DNA of 64,000 nucleotides from Steinernema hermaphroditum (GCA_030435675.1 CM059624.1:9634769-9698768); one strand, 5' to 3'; shown: positions 32,936 through 46,831, counted from the stretch's first letter. The notes: generated by a model from the sequence alone, not told the origin. A program made the numbers and translations.

Positions 32936-34851
32936 CCAATTAGACAAGGAGGAAACGGATTATCAGAAGAAGTTAGTAAAACTCGGAAAATGAATCTCAG
33001 CAACACAGAGCTGAAATAACTCGAATAGAACGATAGAACGAACAGCAAAGAATCAGCACAGCACGACAAACCTCACGACTAGGATACGAAAATCTTTCAA
33101 AACGGGGATTCCAGGAAACGCAGCGTTCCACAATCGTCGGCCACGACCACAATGCGCGGAAATTAGGCCGCGCCACCAGCAGCGGCGACTGTTAGGCACG
33201 TGCAAGGGATCGCGTCGGGACCCGAAATGTCATTGTGAAAAGCCAAATCGCGAAGAAGTCATTTCCCAAAATGAGAACCTGTTGACGAAAAGCAAGAACT
33301 CATCGGAAAGCCCGCCGAAGACCGTCGTCTTCTGTTCTCGTTGGATCCAGCCTTCTCCGAGAGAAATCGAATTCTCGTGGATGTGCATGCAGAACACCAA
33401 TTCCCACAACCCATGGTAACGTTTCGGAAATGGAAAACCCGCCGGTGCAATAACAATAAGCATGCGCTGTCGTGCCTTTGCATGGCTTTTTGGGATTTTC
33501 TTTGTGGGACTCGGGGATAAGGAAAAGGGATTTCAAATTTGTGTGAGAACATTAGGGATGTACAATAGCCAGAGCTCTGCTACGTGGAGAAGTGAAGGGA
33601 TACGACATAAATGATCTTCTCAGTTTACACAGAGACGGACAGTATAAAACATCATGTTTAGTCATGTAGTAGTTTGAAATATCTCTTATCATTGATTCCG
33701 AGATCAAAAGTTCCAATTTGGCCCACTCCTCGTTCGATCCACCCCGATGAAGATAACTTCGGAAACTGAGAAAATTTGGCCTTCATGTACACTTCGATGA
33801 CTTTCATCAGAGCCATTGCCAGATCTCTGCAAGCGAGTCCTCGAAGCGAAGCCTGCGCTATGAAGATCATTCGTTCATTTACTTTTTCTGTAGCTCTCAA
33901 TCAATTTGCAATATGAAGATTAAGAAAACTGTTGCATTATCGTCGCAACCAGTCGTCGACGACCCAATTCTGCAGAATGCTGCCTGTTGTCTATAAGAGC
34001 TGTCTGTGCCTCAACGGGACCGTCTAGAAGATCGTCTACACTCTAGACAGAATCGCGGGCAGCCGTTGTATACCGTCATCCAGGCTCTGGTGTCTGCGTG
34101 CTAGCTGCGAGTCGGTCGCCTTGAACGGTGATTAAGCAGTAACCGTTTATTGTCCCCTGGGTGTGCCCCTATTGGACAATTTTTGGCAGCGGACAGCCAC
34201 CGCTTTAGTCGATCGCCTTGTGATGTTGTATTGTTACATTGTCGAAGTCGAAGATCATGTTTCCAATCTTTTCCAAAGCTCTACTGCGCAAATTTTCTCC
34301 CCCATTTCTTTTGTGGACATATGGATGTTTTCCGTTTCTTCCACAGAACGACAACAATAACCGCTATATCAAACGCAGCCAATGTGCCATGAAATTGTAA
34401 TCCCCATGTCTCCCTCCCTCTCTCATTGGCCTCTCTGTCCATATCTACTCAGCTCCTAAAGGGCGACTAAAGCGTCGGAGCGTGAAAAACGATGAATGGC
34501 GGCGCCCCGAAACAATCGAAGAGTGCTCGAAGAGAGTTTCTTTATTTCGCTTTGTTCATTTCGCAACAACAGAGTCGCCTACTTGTCAGTGGCAACGACG
34601 GAGGATAGGGAAAGTAGAAGTTTGGAACTCTTGGACGCCATTGGATGCAGTCTAGGGGGCACAGGGACAGGAAGGGAGTTATTGCGGAGAGGGGATAGCC
34701 AGGGAAACAAATAGATTAAAGGGCCAGGAAGAGGCCCGCGTGGAAATTATGCGAACGGCCCGTGCAGGAGTAAACGTGGTGGGGAACGGACGGACGGAGA
34801 GATCGGCGGCGAGGCTCGTTAAGCGAACTCTCGACGGCTACACTGCGGAGT
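32936..34851. other. intergenic region
   Basis: About 1.9 kb between the start of the coiled-coil orphan and the 3' end of SNAP-25. A minus-strand frame at 33658-33900 of 80 codons has no known motif. No RNA gene is recognised. Confidence 0.35.
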
Positions 34852-36051
34852 CTACTTCGTGAGCAGTTTGTTGGCGCGCTTGTTCGCCGACTCTACCCGA
34901 ACCTCGTTCGACTGCGCCTGAAACGGAGCGGTGAACGGAGCGCCGCCGGGGGATACGGTACCTTCTCCTGGATTCTGTCGAGCTGTCTATTCTGGTTGCT
35001 CACTTCGGTGCTCATGTCGATGGCCATATTGCGGAGGTTGCCGACCATCGTGGACACCTGCTGGATGTTCTCGTCCATCTCGTCCTCGCGCGCGTCGTTC
35101 GTGATTCTCGTGATGTAGCCGCCCTGCGCCCCCATGCCGGGGTCGCCTACCGTAATCCGCGGCTGGTCGCTGATCACTCCGCCGTCGTCGTCCTTCTTCC
35201 ACGCCTTCGCGTACTCCGAGTTCTTCTCGAAGTCATCGGCCCTGTAGCAGAGGAGGGGACTCTTCTGGGAACTCTGCCGGGGACCTACTTGTTGCAGGGG
35301 AGCACGCAGAGGCCGCAGCACTTCTCCATGCCCTTCAGATGCTCTTCGGCTTCTCGCATGTCCTGGTTGATCGTGTCGAGGCCACCCTCCACTCGCTCCA
35401 GCTGCTCTCCCTGGTCGTCAAGCATCACGAGTGTCTTGATGCCCGCTTCCTTGCTCTAAACGCTCTTTCAGTACTACAACCACTCCGGGGTACGGTACCT
35501 CTTCGCAGAGCGCCATCATCCGTCGGGTGCTCTCGAGGGACTGAAAATGAACCGATTAGCGATCAGAAGACCAGAAGGCGGGGATCGACTTGGATGGCAC
35601 TCTGGTCTATGTAGACGTTCAGGTTTTTCAGCTCGTCGGACATGTCGGCGGGGAGGACGAGACCGTCGAACTCGACGGCCTTCCCGTTGGCGACCGTCGT
35701 GTACTCGGGTTTGATCCGATCCGGCGCCGGTTTACCGCCCGACATCCTCCGGAAATCGATGAATGGCAGGTCCCCAAGACTCCGCTACTTCCCGTGCCAA
35801 TACCGCATTCACATCGCAATGAATACTATATCAGCGACGGAACGGAAAGGCCCACGGCGACCCAAAATACATTGTTTTGTGTTTTCGGAGTCAACTGTGC
35901 CAAAGTCAATTAGTGTTGATGGCGCTGCTGCCCAGGTCGTCTGGCCCGAGCCCTGCACTTTAGGGGGAGTCGGACTGACCTCATCGGCGACAGTGTTCAT
36001 CTTGAGGTTGATCTCTTCGAGGGATTCGGGGACGTTTCCGTTGGCCGCCAT
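34852..36051 (-). CDS. snap-25: SNAP-25 t-SNARE (RIC-4 type), two alternative first exons
   Basis: Common exons encode [66 protein letters not shown] (palmitoylation cysteines), [59 protein letters not shown] and the end [15 protein letters not shown]. These are the two SNARE helices and linker of SNAP-25. Two different first exons can splice to SLEST: 36051-35996 ([18 protein letters not shown]) and about 35745-35592 ([16 protein letters not shown] to [11 protein letters not shown]). The protein forms the fusion complex with syntaxin and synaptobrevin at synaptic release sites. Confidence 0.95.
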
Positions 36052-38202
36052 CGTCGTCGAAGAGGCTCACCGCGGTGGTCGTCGCCCTGGAAGACGCCGA
36101 AAATTGGAGTGGGCCGTATTTAAGAGGCGAAAGCGGGAAAATAAGCATCACGAAGTAGGGAACGAGAATGGCGAAGATGAATAACGAAAATCGATGTGTG
36201 GGCCTTGGCAAGAGTCTCGCGCGCAGAAAGAACCAATAATGATGGCCGGTTGGCCGCACGACGTCCTTTGTCGGCGGCGGCGGTGGAGAAGTCGGAGAAT
36301 GCCGTGGAATCGCGCGCGAAAATACAAACACGAAGCGGTGCTCGATGGCGAGCGGGAAGGGCCAGCGGCTGTGGACACCCGGGCAGCCGATAAAAGCCTT
36401 CGAAGCCATTAAGAAACGACATGTACGCGCGCTGCCCGATAAAACGGTGCTTGCCCTTATCAAATTAATTCGGCCGAGCACCGTGGTCTTCGAGGTTCAC
36501 CCTGAGGAAGCCGCGGATTCGCCTCGAAAGACCACATGCCCCGGTGGATCGAAGATGAGGAGGTGCGCGATGGGAGTCGCGCATCTGAGATGAAGAAGGA
36601 GAACGCCGTCGCGGCTGATGGATGCTGCGCGAGAAGCCTAACTAGGCCCGAGGCCGTCGGGGGTGGTGGGCCCTCTTAGCCTCGATCGATCGCCGCGGGG
36701 CCTTCGGGAGTGAAGCCGCCCGGCGACGGCGGCGTCGCACTTTATCCGCTGATGGCGGCGTTTTGGAATAAATTGTCGAATGACGACGGTGAGGCGCTTC
36801 CGCATCGCGGAGATTCATGAACAGAGCGCCAGGAAAGCCCCGACGCCGAGGCAATTAGCCTTCTGACGCCTCCTTCTCGACTTCTGACTGAGACTCCGCC
36901 GACAAAGGCACCTATTTCCCAGGGGACTGAGCGAAGGAGCTGGATTCGATGGGCGGATGAGGAAAACAGCCGGAAACGGCGTCTTTAAGCCCGTTTTCCT
37001 CATTGGAAACGTTTCGTTCCTAAGAGCAACGGAACGCGGGTTCATGGATAATGCATGAAGAGAGCTCTCCACGTGTCCGCGTGGAAAACAAGTGGGCCGC
37101 GGAAGCCAGAAGCGCCAGGCGATTACGTGCACTGGCGGGATTCCGGCGGAGAGTCTCACAACGTGATTGGGGAGTTCGACTTGTTTGTTTTCGAATGTCA
37201 CTTCGCCGAGATGCGGATTCTGCCTCAGGGGAGCGCTGGGGTCACTCAACTGCGAAACATCATTTTGGGAGAACGAGATTTTGAGCGATCCTCGGAGTAA
37301 ATAACGGAGTGAAGGGGCCACGAATCTGACTGCCCACTTGAGAGCTCACGAAGCAACTTGTCTTTAGGAGATTGTCTTCCATTTAGGGACTGGATTGGGA
37401 CCACGAAAACGACGGTGAAGATCGTTTGTGTCTCCGCAGGAAGGCATGACTTACAGGATCTTCGTGTTGTGGGCCTGTTAACCCTGTGGTTTTATCTCTC
37501 TCATTGCTCAGCTTGCTGTCGTCACTCAAGCGATGTTTTTCGGTTTGATCAGATTCAAGTTTTTTCTTGGTATTTTTTGGTAGTTTGTATGTTTCAGGAG
37601 TGCACGAGGAAGCGAATCCGAAGGAGAAACCGTGCTATGCGCAAGTGGTTTGTTTTTTCACTTCCTTGAAGTAACTGAACTGTGGTGACTCCATATTTTC
37701 CCGCACAAGTGATTTTGCTGTGTTTTTAGCTGTTGCCTTCGGAGAAGTTACTGTAAGTTCTGCTTTCCTCGGGGCACTGTAGGCATTCTCCGGGGCAAGA
37801 CACTCAAGATTTCAACTTCGAGTGCAGAATAACCCTTTATGAAAACAACACTTACACATCGAGGACGAGTTCCCAAAACGGGTCGGTTACTGCTGCGCTG
37901 TTGCTTTCTCGTCGGTTGTTGTTTCCGAAGTTACTCGCGCTCTATTTTTGGAAACTTGGATGACCGATGGGCTTCCTTCTCTCCGAGCAAGATTGTTTTC
38001 GTTTTTTTCTGTTATTTATCAGGAAAGAAAACATTTATTTGGCAATATGTACAAGGGCAATAGAATTTGCCGAAGAACGGTTTTGGTTTCGTGGGGGAAA
38101 GATCGGGTTTAAGGCGGTCACAACAAAAACAGAGACCAGGGGAGCATCTTTTGGCATATATACACAGGGAGGGAGGCGTGAGTAGATTCGCTTCAAAGAG
38201 CA
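36052..38202. other. intergenic region upstream of SNAP-25
   Basis: About 2.1 kb, GC-rich near the SNAP-25 start and T-rich around 37480-38030. A 168-codon minus-strand frame at 36815-37321 has no recognisable motif and odd composition, so I do not call it a gene. Promoter and untranslated exons of SNAP-25 probably lie here. Confidence 0.35.
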
Positions 38203-39912
38203 TCAGTTCTTTGTTCCGTGGATGAGGTCTTGACGCTGGAAGTAGAAGTGCTTTAGGTTCGGAAAGAGCTCGGATACGTCGGGAGTAATGAGGTCGCCGA
38301 TGAGTTCCAGAGTGATCAGGTTCTGTACAGAACAGTTCGGATGGGCGCGTCGGGGGATCGGAGCGCCTTTGCTCATCGTGAGGCGGAGGCTCTCCACCTA
38401 AATTCACTCTAGATATCACCATGGAACAGCGGGATTACCTTGCAGGCGACGAGCATGGAAGTTGTGACGGACTTCGAGAGGTCGAAGCCGCTGTGGGTGG
38501 TGTAGGAGAGGTGCTTGAAGACGGCACCGGAAGAGCCCAACTTCTCGATGCAGAGCGTCGTCTCCGCGGAGAGGGCGTCGCTTTCAAGCGCTCCGTGCTT
38601 CACCAGGTCGAAGTTGTGAAGAGAAAAACGCTCAAGGTTGATTCGGGAGTCCATACAGGCGCACGCTTCACTCAGCCCGATCTTCCCGATGACCTTCAAG
38701 GAAGCGGCGTTCTTCTCTATCAGCTTCGAGATGATCAAGAAGGAACGGCTCGTGTAGCTGCGGTGCATGTGGAGTTCGCGGAGTCGAACGTTTTCTGAAA
38801 CTGATCTGGGCTATTTTCCTTCGGATACAAACGTACCGGCGTCGATCAAAACGGTGACCAGCGCGTCGAGAAGAGAAGCGTCGGGAACTCCCATGGAAAT
38901 GGTGACAGTCTCAATGCGCCTAGAGTGCTTGAGAATGAATCTAACGCAAGAAATTGCCTAGAATCGGCGCTTCAGATCGGCACCCACAAATGAAAACTCA
39001 CATCTTCGAGGCTCTTGAGTTCTGTGCCTTGAATGACGAATCCAGGTTTTCGATCCATGGAACCGTTGTTCAGCCATTTCAGTTTGAGGTCGAGGTTCGT
39101 GTTGTTCTTCATCACTCGGAGAATCGAATCGCGCACAAAGGAGTTCACTCGCTAAAAACAGAAAGGATACAAAGGGACAGCGAGGCCGCACCAATGTCAC
39201 ACCCACATCGACGAGCCCTGCACCACCGAAGTCAAAAATAAGGAAAACTAGTTTGCGGTTACAAAAATTTGATTTTTTTCCTACGTCCGACCTCGGAACA
39301 CACAGCACCGAACCGGTCCGCGCAAACATGGTTCGAAATGCAGAGTGACAGCTACAATTACTTCCCTTGTGCTCACGTAGCAAAAGACGAAAATATCACA
39401 TGGCAGAAACGTGACAGCGCCAGGAGAAAATTGTGGTTTATTACTCGAAATTATCAGTGAACATTTTGGACATTAAACAGCTCACACACTACACATTCCT
39501 CTGATTTCAGAATCGCTACGATTCGGAAGCCGTGTCGCTTCTTATCACCCTTATCAGAACTGAAGCAGTTGGTTTCAATATTTTAGAAACACTGGAGGCG
39601 CCGGACGAAGTCCGGAAGATCGGCAGCTGTCCGATGTGATCGCTTACGCATCCCACGTCAAATACTACATCGTTGTTTACAGTGGGCTAACATAAAACAG
39701 TGCAATAATAAAAACACGTGATGGAAAATAGCGGTTTCCTAACCATTTCAGGAGCAAAAACCGTAAATCTCCCCATAGATGCAACTCACCGTCGTCTTAA
39801 CGACTTCGCCGATCGTGGAGACCTTCACGACTCTTCGCATCACCTCCTCGACTGCGTCTTCCGTGAGCTGAACCATCGACGAAGTGGAAGCAGCGTCAAC
39901 ATATTCGGACAT
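38203..39912 (-). CDS. F-box-like protein with leucine-rich repeats (divergent)
   Basis: The stop is at 38203. The candidate first exon starts at ATG 39912 (MSEYVDAASTSSMVQLTEDA) and ends VSTIGEVVKTT. It joins by a GTGAGT donor to an exon starting RVNSFVRDSILRVMKNNTNL. Together they read like a worn F-box followed by leucine-rich segments: VRLRELHMHRSYTSRSFL, INLERFSLHNFDL, CSVQNLITLELIGDL and LFPNLKHFYFQ. Nematodes have very many such proteins, thought to bring targets to SCF ubiquitin ligases. The first intron, about 630 nt, is long for this region, so the 5' join is uncertain. Confidence 0.55.
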
Positions 39913-42900
39913 ATCAGTTCGGGTCGAATTCTGAAAAGAACGCCACATTACTTCTCCTTCTGCTGAAAGTCACGTGCCGGGCCTTCTCACAACGCCGAAA
40001 TCAATAAATAAGGAATTTGCATCGCTAAGGGCGCGCCAGCCGTTCGGTCGGCTTTCCCAAGCGCCCGCAGGCTAAGCAGCCATTCGGCATCACCGGCTAT
40101 TCGTGGCCCGTGCACGCCGCAAAGCACACGAACTATGTTCCCTATACTGAATATGTTTATCATTCGCCAGCGGCGAATAACATTGCGAAACACGTGGAAG
40201 GCCCGATAGGGAGGGCGAAGAACCCCTCGGATGCCGACGCCCCCAAACTGACCGAGTGACACGCGTCTTTTCCCGGAGATTCCCGGGCAGAGGGCGGCCC
40301 TCCGAGGGGCGGGGGCGGCGCCACGGATCGACACTTTGTCCATTGGACAAACAGCACTAGATCGATTCTATACACGAAAACATCGTCGATTCCCTCGGAT
40401 CTGTCGAGCCGCACGTGTGCCATCTCGGAGGCGGAAGCCGAGATAAAATGCAAAAGAAACGTTTCCACGCACATTGAACGTTGAACGCACAAGTGGCGGT
40501 TCAAACACAGACATAGTCATGAAACGCAAAAAACGTCCATGTCTACTGTCCCCGAACCAACATCTATCGAAGAGAAAGGGCTAATTTGCATAAACAACAC
40601 CAAAACAAGCACGCATCTTAACTCGGTTCGCCGACTCGAAGCGAGATCTCTTCGAAACTGTCGCAAACAGAATACGCGCGCATCGCGATATCATTAATGA
40701 AACCAATTAAACAAACAAAAAAGTTGTCTAATCTCACTTACTATATCTCTGTGTTTGTTCTAATCGCCCGAGGAAAGGGAAACACCCGGTGGCCGCGCGG
40801 AGAACCGGTTCCGAAGAGCTGCTGCCGACGAACCGCAATCATCGAGAATTGAGAAGAATTATGGAGCCACCGGCTGCGAATGACTGCGCCCGCTGATGGA
40901 CTCGGCTCCTCTCGTTTTGTGTTTGTTGTTTTGCGCACGCGACCGAAAGGGAAAACAGAAGAGCCGAATTCGAAGACGGAGGACCAGCCGAGAAGGAAGG
41001 AAACGCCGGTGGAACGTCCGCTTTTTGCGGCCAGCGCAATTCGGGTGTTCTGGCCAGTTAAGTAGCTTTTCGCGGGAAGGTCTCACGCGGAGAGCGATAA
41101 GGAACCGCTCCAAATGATCACGTAGAGATACCGCTGGCCTAACAGTTCAAGTGATCACATGTGGGCACAAGACGGTCCAGCCCTAGCACGTGAGAACGGT
41201 CGGAACGCACGTAAAAAGTGGAAGGGGAATCGAACTGACAGCAGAGATCAGCCTCGATCAAAGAGCGAAAAGAAGCAACGGTACTTTGTCCGATCTCCTC
41301 AAATTCTCGAAGTTCTACCGTATCCTGGCGGTCATCAGATGGGTCAAAGTTTGGTATCTTCATGAGTACAGCTTTAGGAGTCCATAAAAGGAAAACACCT
41401 TGAGGAGAAATGCTTCAGGGTCCGCAGAATAAAAATCAAACAACGTTCCCCACATAGAGATGACTCAGCAGGACCATGTACATCATGTTCTTTCGCCTCC
41501 AAAACCTTAAAAATAGCCCTTTTCGCTCTCTTTCTACCCCAAAACAAGAAAATCTAATCAGCGTCCAATCGGTGGCGAACTGGTTGCCTGTAAGCATAAT
41601 TGCTCCCGAAATTGTGGTCGACCCCGACTGCTTACGTGCACCAATTACTTCGCTAATTAGCGCTGCAGATTGCGCAATTCGCTGTTTACGAGCAGTAGCC
41701 TTCTGTTTGCGGTCCCTTCAGGGGTTCAGGAAAGCGAAGTCCTCACTCGCTTTGGCCGACGTCGGGTGTCCTGATCGGCGCCAGCGGGTCCTTAATCATT
41801 TGGACATGCTTGGGCCTCTTTTCGATCACCGATGAACACGCGTCACATGGCGACTGCTTACGTGCACCAATTGATTGACCAGCTGTGGAGGCAAACAAGC
41901 GAGAGAGAAGTTATCAGCGGGCGACGACGAGTGTATTCGAGAGAATTGGACCTTGATCGAGGCGTTCGAGGGAACTCGGAGCAGCTGACCTCCGGGGCGA
42001 GGAGGCCCCGTCTAGCACATGGTTGTGGTCTACCGTAAACTAAAAAGAATGTGGACGGAAAAGAAAAAAACGCGAGAAGACGTGTGACGAGGACACAGAG
42101 GAACAGATGGCGGTTACCCAGCTGTCGCCCGCGGACTACCCCTTGGCCTCGCGGACAGTGATCGCACAAAGGCATTCGGCGGCACAGGGCCTCCTCTACC
42201 GTGTTTTCGTCTTCTTTGCTCGCTCGCGTCACAGTGACGTCGGCCGAGGGATCCCAAGTCACATGGTCGGCACTCAAACTGCGGTATGCAGCTATCTCTC
42301 GGGAATAACAAAGTCGTTTCCGCAGAGCGGACCACGAGCTTCTTGGAAACTGCACGTAGAAAGGGCGAATGTGATATCTTAGCAGTCTTTTCCGCCTAAA
42401 CAAGTATCTCTAAGCGTTCCCTATTGAAAAATAAGGGATATTATTTGACTGAGGTTGAGCAAACAGTCCTCACTTGCCTCAAAACTCCCAAAGGTTAAAT
42501 CAACTGCGCACCGTAAGTGCTCAAAAACATCGTGGTGGAAAAGAAAGGCAGAGCTTCTGTATATTCTTCGAAGGCAAAGCTTCTGTATATTGTAGTCCGC
42601 CATGCACGCTTTCCTATTTCGAGGAATCCCCTTCGGACAAGATAAGAGAAGAACTCGTTTCATCGACGATTTACGGTCCAAAAGAGTGCGAAGACAGTAG
42701 AAATGCATAAAACGTGCGCAGACGGTGATCAAAGTAAAGTACAAAGACACTCCGCACATCTTTTACGGTGTTTTCCAAAGAACAGGGAGCCCAACGTTCC
42801 CCGGAAAGAGGAACCAAACAACAAGAAGGGCGCGTGCACTCGGATAGGCATTGCAACGCCACAAAATATAGGAAACCCCGATAAGACCAGGATCTTTATT

Positions 42901-42922
42901 CTAAAAGAAGAAAGTCTTTCAA
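39913..42922. other. gene-poor region
   Basis: About 3 kb without a gene I can support. It has several GC-rich stretches (40200-40450, 41990-42260). A 22-nt direct repeat at 41625/41851 and the palindrome CGCTAATTAGCG near 41650 are the only clear structures. Frames on both strands lack known motifs. Confidence 0.35.
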
Positions 42923-43311
42923 CTACCTAACAGAGGGCTGATTATTTTCCTTTGGTGGATAGTCGAAAGGCATCGAATCGCGGGTGAAGAACTCCTTCCA
43001 GTGCATCTGCTGCTTGAGCCCGATTTCGGCCACCTTCACACACATCCGGGGCTCAATGATGGCGTCGTCACGGAATCGCAGTATCTCGACCCGTCGCTTC
43101 TTCTCGACCTTCTGAAAACAGAGAATATTCCTAGAAGTGGGTGTTTCAAACGCACCTTCACGTAGAAGAATCTTCCGATGGTCAGCACAATGCCTGTGGC
43201 GACCAGCAGGCTTCCGAAGACCGTCAGGATGATGTGGAGGGTCTGTATGGATAGTGAATTCAAGAGCCTTTCTCCGTCGAAGTCTATTGAGTACGACTTT
43301 CCGTCAGCCAT
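42923..43311 (-). CDS. small single-pass membrane protein, unknown
   Basis: Two exons. The ATG at 43311 gives MADGKSYSIDFDGERLLN, then the helix LHIILTVFGSLLVATGIVL. The second exon begins KVEKKRRVEILRFRDDAI and ends with PFDYPPKENNQPSVR. An upstream in-frame ATG at 43389 is possible. Length is about 115 residues with one helix and a basic inner tail. I do not recognise it. It is divergent from USP39, about 580 bp apart. Confidence 0.6.
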
Positions 43312-43895
43312 TGCTCCCGGGCAACCGATCCGCTCCCTCGAAGATGACACAAATGACTCCGGAAGGCGCTTCCTCCGACGCGTCTGCACTTATCCGGGAA
43401 CGTCTCTTTTGCAACCGGTAGCAGAATGTTCTAGACGACATGACAGAGTCTGTGGGCTACCGTAATTCAGACGGAACCCGAGGACTCCCCAGTTTACAGT
43501 AATCCAGGGGACTGGACGTCAAAATCGAACGGTGAGCGTGTTATTTCTTTGGATTGCTGGTCCATTAAAGGTGTATAAGCGTGCAAATGCGGTGTTTCAC
43601 CAATTTTGGTCCGTTTCGATGGTTTTTGAGGAACATGGGGCGCCAATGTGAGTCATGTGGTCCTGTCACGATGATCATGACGAATTATCAAGTGCGATCT
43701 GTAGCGCAAATTCGAAACCGCGCTATTCAAAAAAGCAGAGGGACTGAGTTTTTGCAGAATTCCGAGGCTTCTGCGCGATTCTCCTGGAATTCGATCCATC
43801 GTCATCTCTGTCATGGTTTGATCGTACTTGCGACATAGGGCGCGAGATTCTCACGTGATTTGGATGGATATATTCGTGTATTCCCTAATTTTCAG

Positions 43896-46122
43896 ATGTC
43901 TCACCGTGACGATGAGAGTTCTTCGAGCCGAAGGACCCACGATCGGGATAGGGATCGCGAAAGAGACCGCCACGATCGCGATCGCATGAATGGGCGCGAC
44001 CATCGGGAACGCGACGATCGTGGAAAGGATCGGAAGCGCCAGCGATCTCCTGAGAGGCCGAGCGCGAAAAGAGGTCGAAGAGGTGAGAAGGCCCTCGATT
44101 CAGTGATAGCTCTGTGCTCTCTAGATGCCTCTCCCGAGCGGCGCTCCTCAAGACGGGATGATAATCGTGAACGTGACCGCGATCGGAGACGATCGCGTTC
44201 TCCGCGAAGGAGTCCGGAGCCAGGCGAAGTGGTGGAAGGAGCCAGCAAGGTTGAGGATAAGCCCGTGGAGCGGCCTCTGACCGCTCGTGAGATTGCTCGG
44301 CAGAAGCTCCTGCAGGAGATCGAAGAACAAGAGAGGGCGGACGAGAGCAATGCACCCATGTGGACGATGAAGAAGGCAGAGGCTGAGAAGGCGAGCAGAA
44401 ATTGTCCCTATTTGGACACCGTGGATCGGTAAACTCCCTCATCCCTATTCTCTACATCACTTTGTTGTGTTCAGAGCCGTTCTGGACTTCGATTTCGAGA
44501 AGTTGTGCTCTATCAGCCTTTCGCACGTGAACGTCTACGCCTGTATGGTGTGCGGAAAGTACTTCCAGGTATGAACCTGAAGCTGTGCAGCATTCATTCT
44601 GTCCTTTATAGGGTCGAGGTATGGGCACCCACGCCTACACTCACTCAGTGGACACCAACCACCATGTGTTTTTGAATCTCCAATCTCTAAAGTTCTACTG
44701 CCTTCCTGACAACTACGAGGTCATTGACCCTTCTCTTTCGGACATAAAGGTCTTGCTCGGATAGAGATTCCAGTACTCAATGATTGCATTACAGTTCGTT
44801 CTCAAACCATTCTACAAAACCGAAGAGATTGAAAAGATCGACAAGAACACGCGAATGTCGCGCGCCTTCGACGACACACGTTACTATCCAGGAATCGTTG
44901 GTCTCAACAACATCAAGGCTAATGACTATACAAATGTCATTCTCCATGTAAGCAGCGTGTGTTTCGATACGTAGCCTAGAACGATACTTACAGGCCCTTT
45001 CCCACGTTCCCCCTCTCCGAGACTACTTCCTTCGGGAAGAGGACGCTAGCCTCAAGCGACCTCCAGGCGATAAGCTCAACCTGCTCCCGAAACGCTTTGG
45101 AGAACTCATCCGCAAGCTGTGGAATCCGAAGGTGTTCAAAGCACACGTGTCTCCCCACGAGATGCTCCAAGCTGTGGTTCTCTGCAGCAACAAGCGCTTT
45201 CAAATCACCAAGCAGAGTGACGCGCAGGAATTCATGCTGTTCCTGTTGAACACTCTGCACATCGCCCTCAATGGAACGAAGAAGACGTCGTCGTCCATCG
45301 TGTATCGGTGCTTCCGTGGCAAGATGCGCGTGTACTCCAGGAAGGTTCTTCCCATGGATGCAGATGATAGCCAAAGAAGAGCGATGATGGAATCTGACGA
45401 ATTTTCCGGTTCGTTGATGGGCTAATTCCTGGGCTGATCCGGTGATCCTCTTTAGAGTCCGTCGAGGAAAAGCCTTTCCTCTATCTGAATCTCGATTTGC
45501 CACCGCCGCCACTTTATCGCGACGAGCTTCTCCAAAACATCATCCCACAGGTGCCGCTTGGCGTTCTTCTGGCACGGTATAACGGCAGCACAGAGAAGGT
45601 TGGAGGTACTTTCAAGCGCCCTGCTCATCTTGATGCCGTTTTCAGGAATGTAAAACGTACAACGAGAACTTCCTGAAGCGATTTGAGTTGACGCGACTCC
45701 CCGAATATCTGATCCTTACCTACCAGCGGTTCGAGAAGAATCGCTACTTCATGGAGAAGAACCCCACGATCGTCAACTTCCCCATAACCAATGTGGACTT
45801 CTACGACTGTCTTGCCCCCGAAGCTCGCGAAACTCACAAGTATACCACCTATGATCTAGTTGCGAACATCGTCCACGATGGTCCACCCTCCGATGGACAT
45901 TATAGGATGCAAGTTGTGCACCAGGTATTCTGAGGATGTCACATGGATATGTGATTGTCTCTTTAGGCAACTGGAAAGTGGTACGAACTAGAAGATCTGC
46001 ATGTAACCGAGATTCTGCCGCAGATAATCACCCTCACGGAATCATACATCCAGATCTGGAGGCTGAACACGAAGAAAACTCGAGTGGAGCGCATGGGTGA
46101 AGAAGAGATGGACACTGTGTGA
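43896..46122 (+). CDS. usp39: USP39/Sad1, spliceosomal ubiquitin-protease-like protein
   Basis: The start follows the acceptor CCTAATTTTCAG with no gap. The N-terminus is rich in Arg-Asp and Arg-Ser dipeptides (ERDRDRRRSRSPRRSPE). Then come NCPYLDTVDR, a UBP zinc finger (VNVYACMVCGKYFQGRGMGT, THSVDTNHHVFLNL), and the protease fold beginning YPGIVGLNNIKANDYTNV. At the position of the catalytic Cys in normal USPs this family has Asp, so it is inactive as a protease; the later DGHYRMQVVH also fits USP39. It acts in the U4/U6.U5 tri-snRNP in pre-mRNA splicing. About eight introns of 38-50 nt. Stop at 46122. Confidence 0.95.
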
Positions 46123-46437
46123 TAACTTATTCGATCAAGGGACATAAATTGGTCCTACTGTTGACGTTGTTGGTCTCGGTTTCAGAGATAAAGATTTGAG
46201 TTCATCGCACTATTGGTCAGTCGGTATGGAGTTGTTGACATCAAGAAGCTATCCGTACCTTTCTCAACTTGCCGGCCAACCAATCGGCTGCTTCACAACA
46301 CTCAACCGTGCACAGATATAATGTTAAGGAACTGCCACGAACAGATAAGGACTCATATTTAACAGTGTCATCACAAATTTATTTACATTAACAAGAGACA
46401 ATGAGTATAGAGATATCGGCCAAATCAGTCGGTCGTT

Positions 46438-46831
<394 letters not shown>

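Noticed and set aside
36815..37321. 168-codon minus-strand frame
   Set aside because: No signal peptide, domain, splice partner or codon bias like the neighbours. It looks like chance in GC-rich DNA.
43885..44442. minus-strand frame rich in Arg and Ser
   Set aside because: Mirror image of the Arg-Asp repeats of USP39; low-complexity sequence leaves both strands open.
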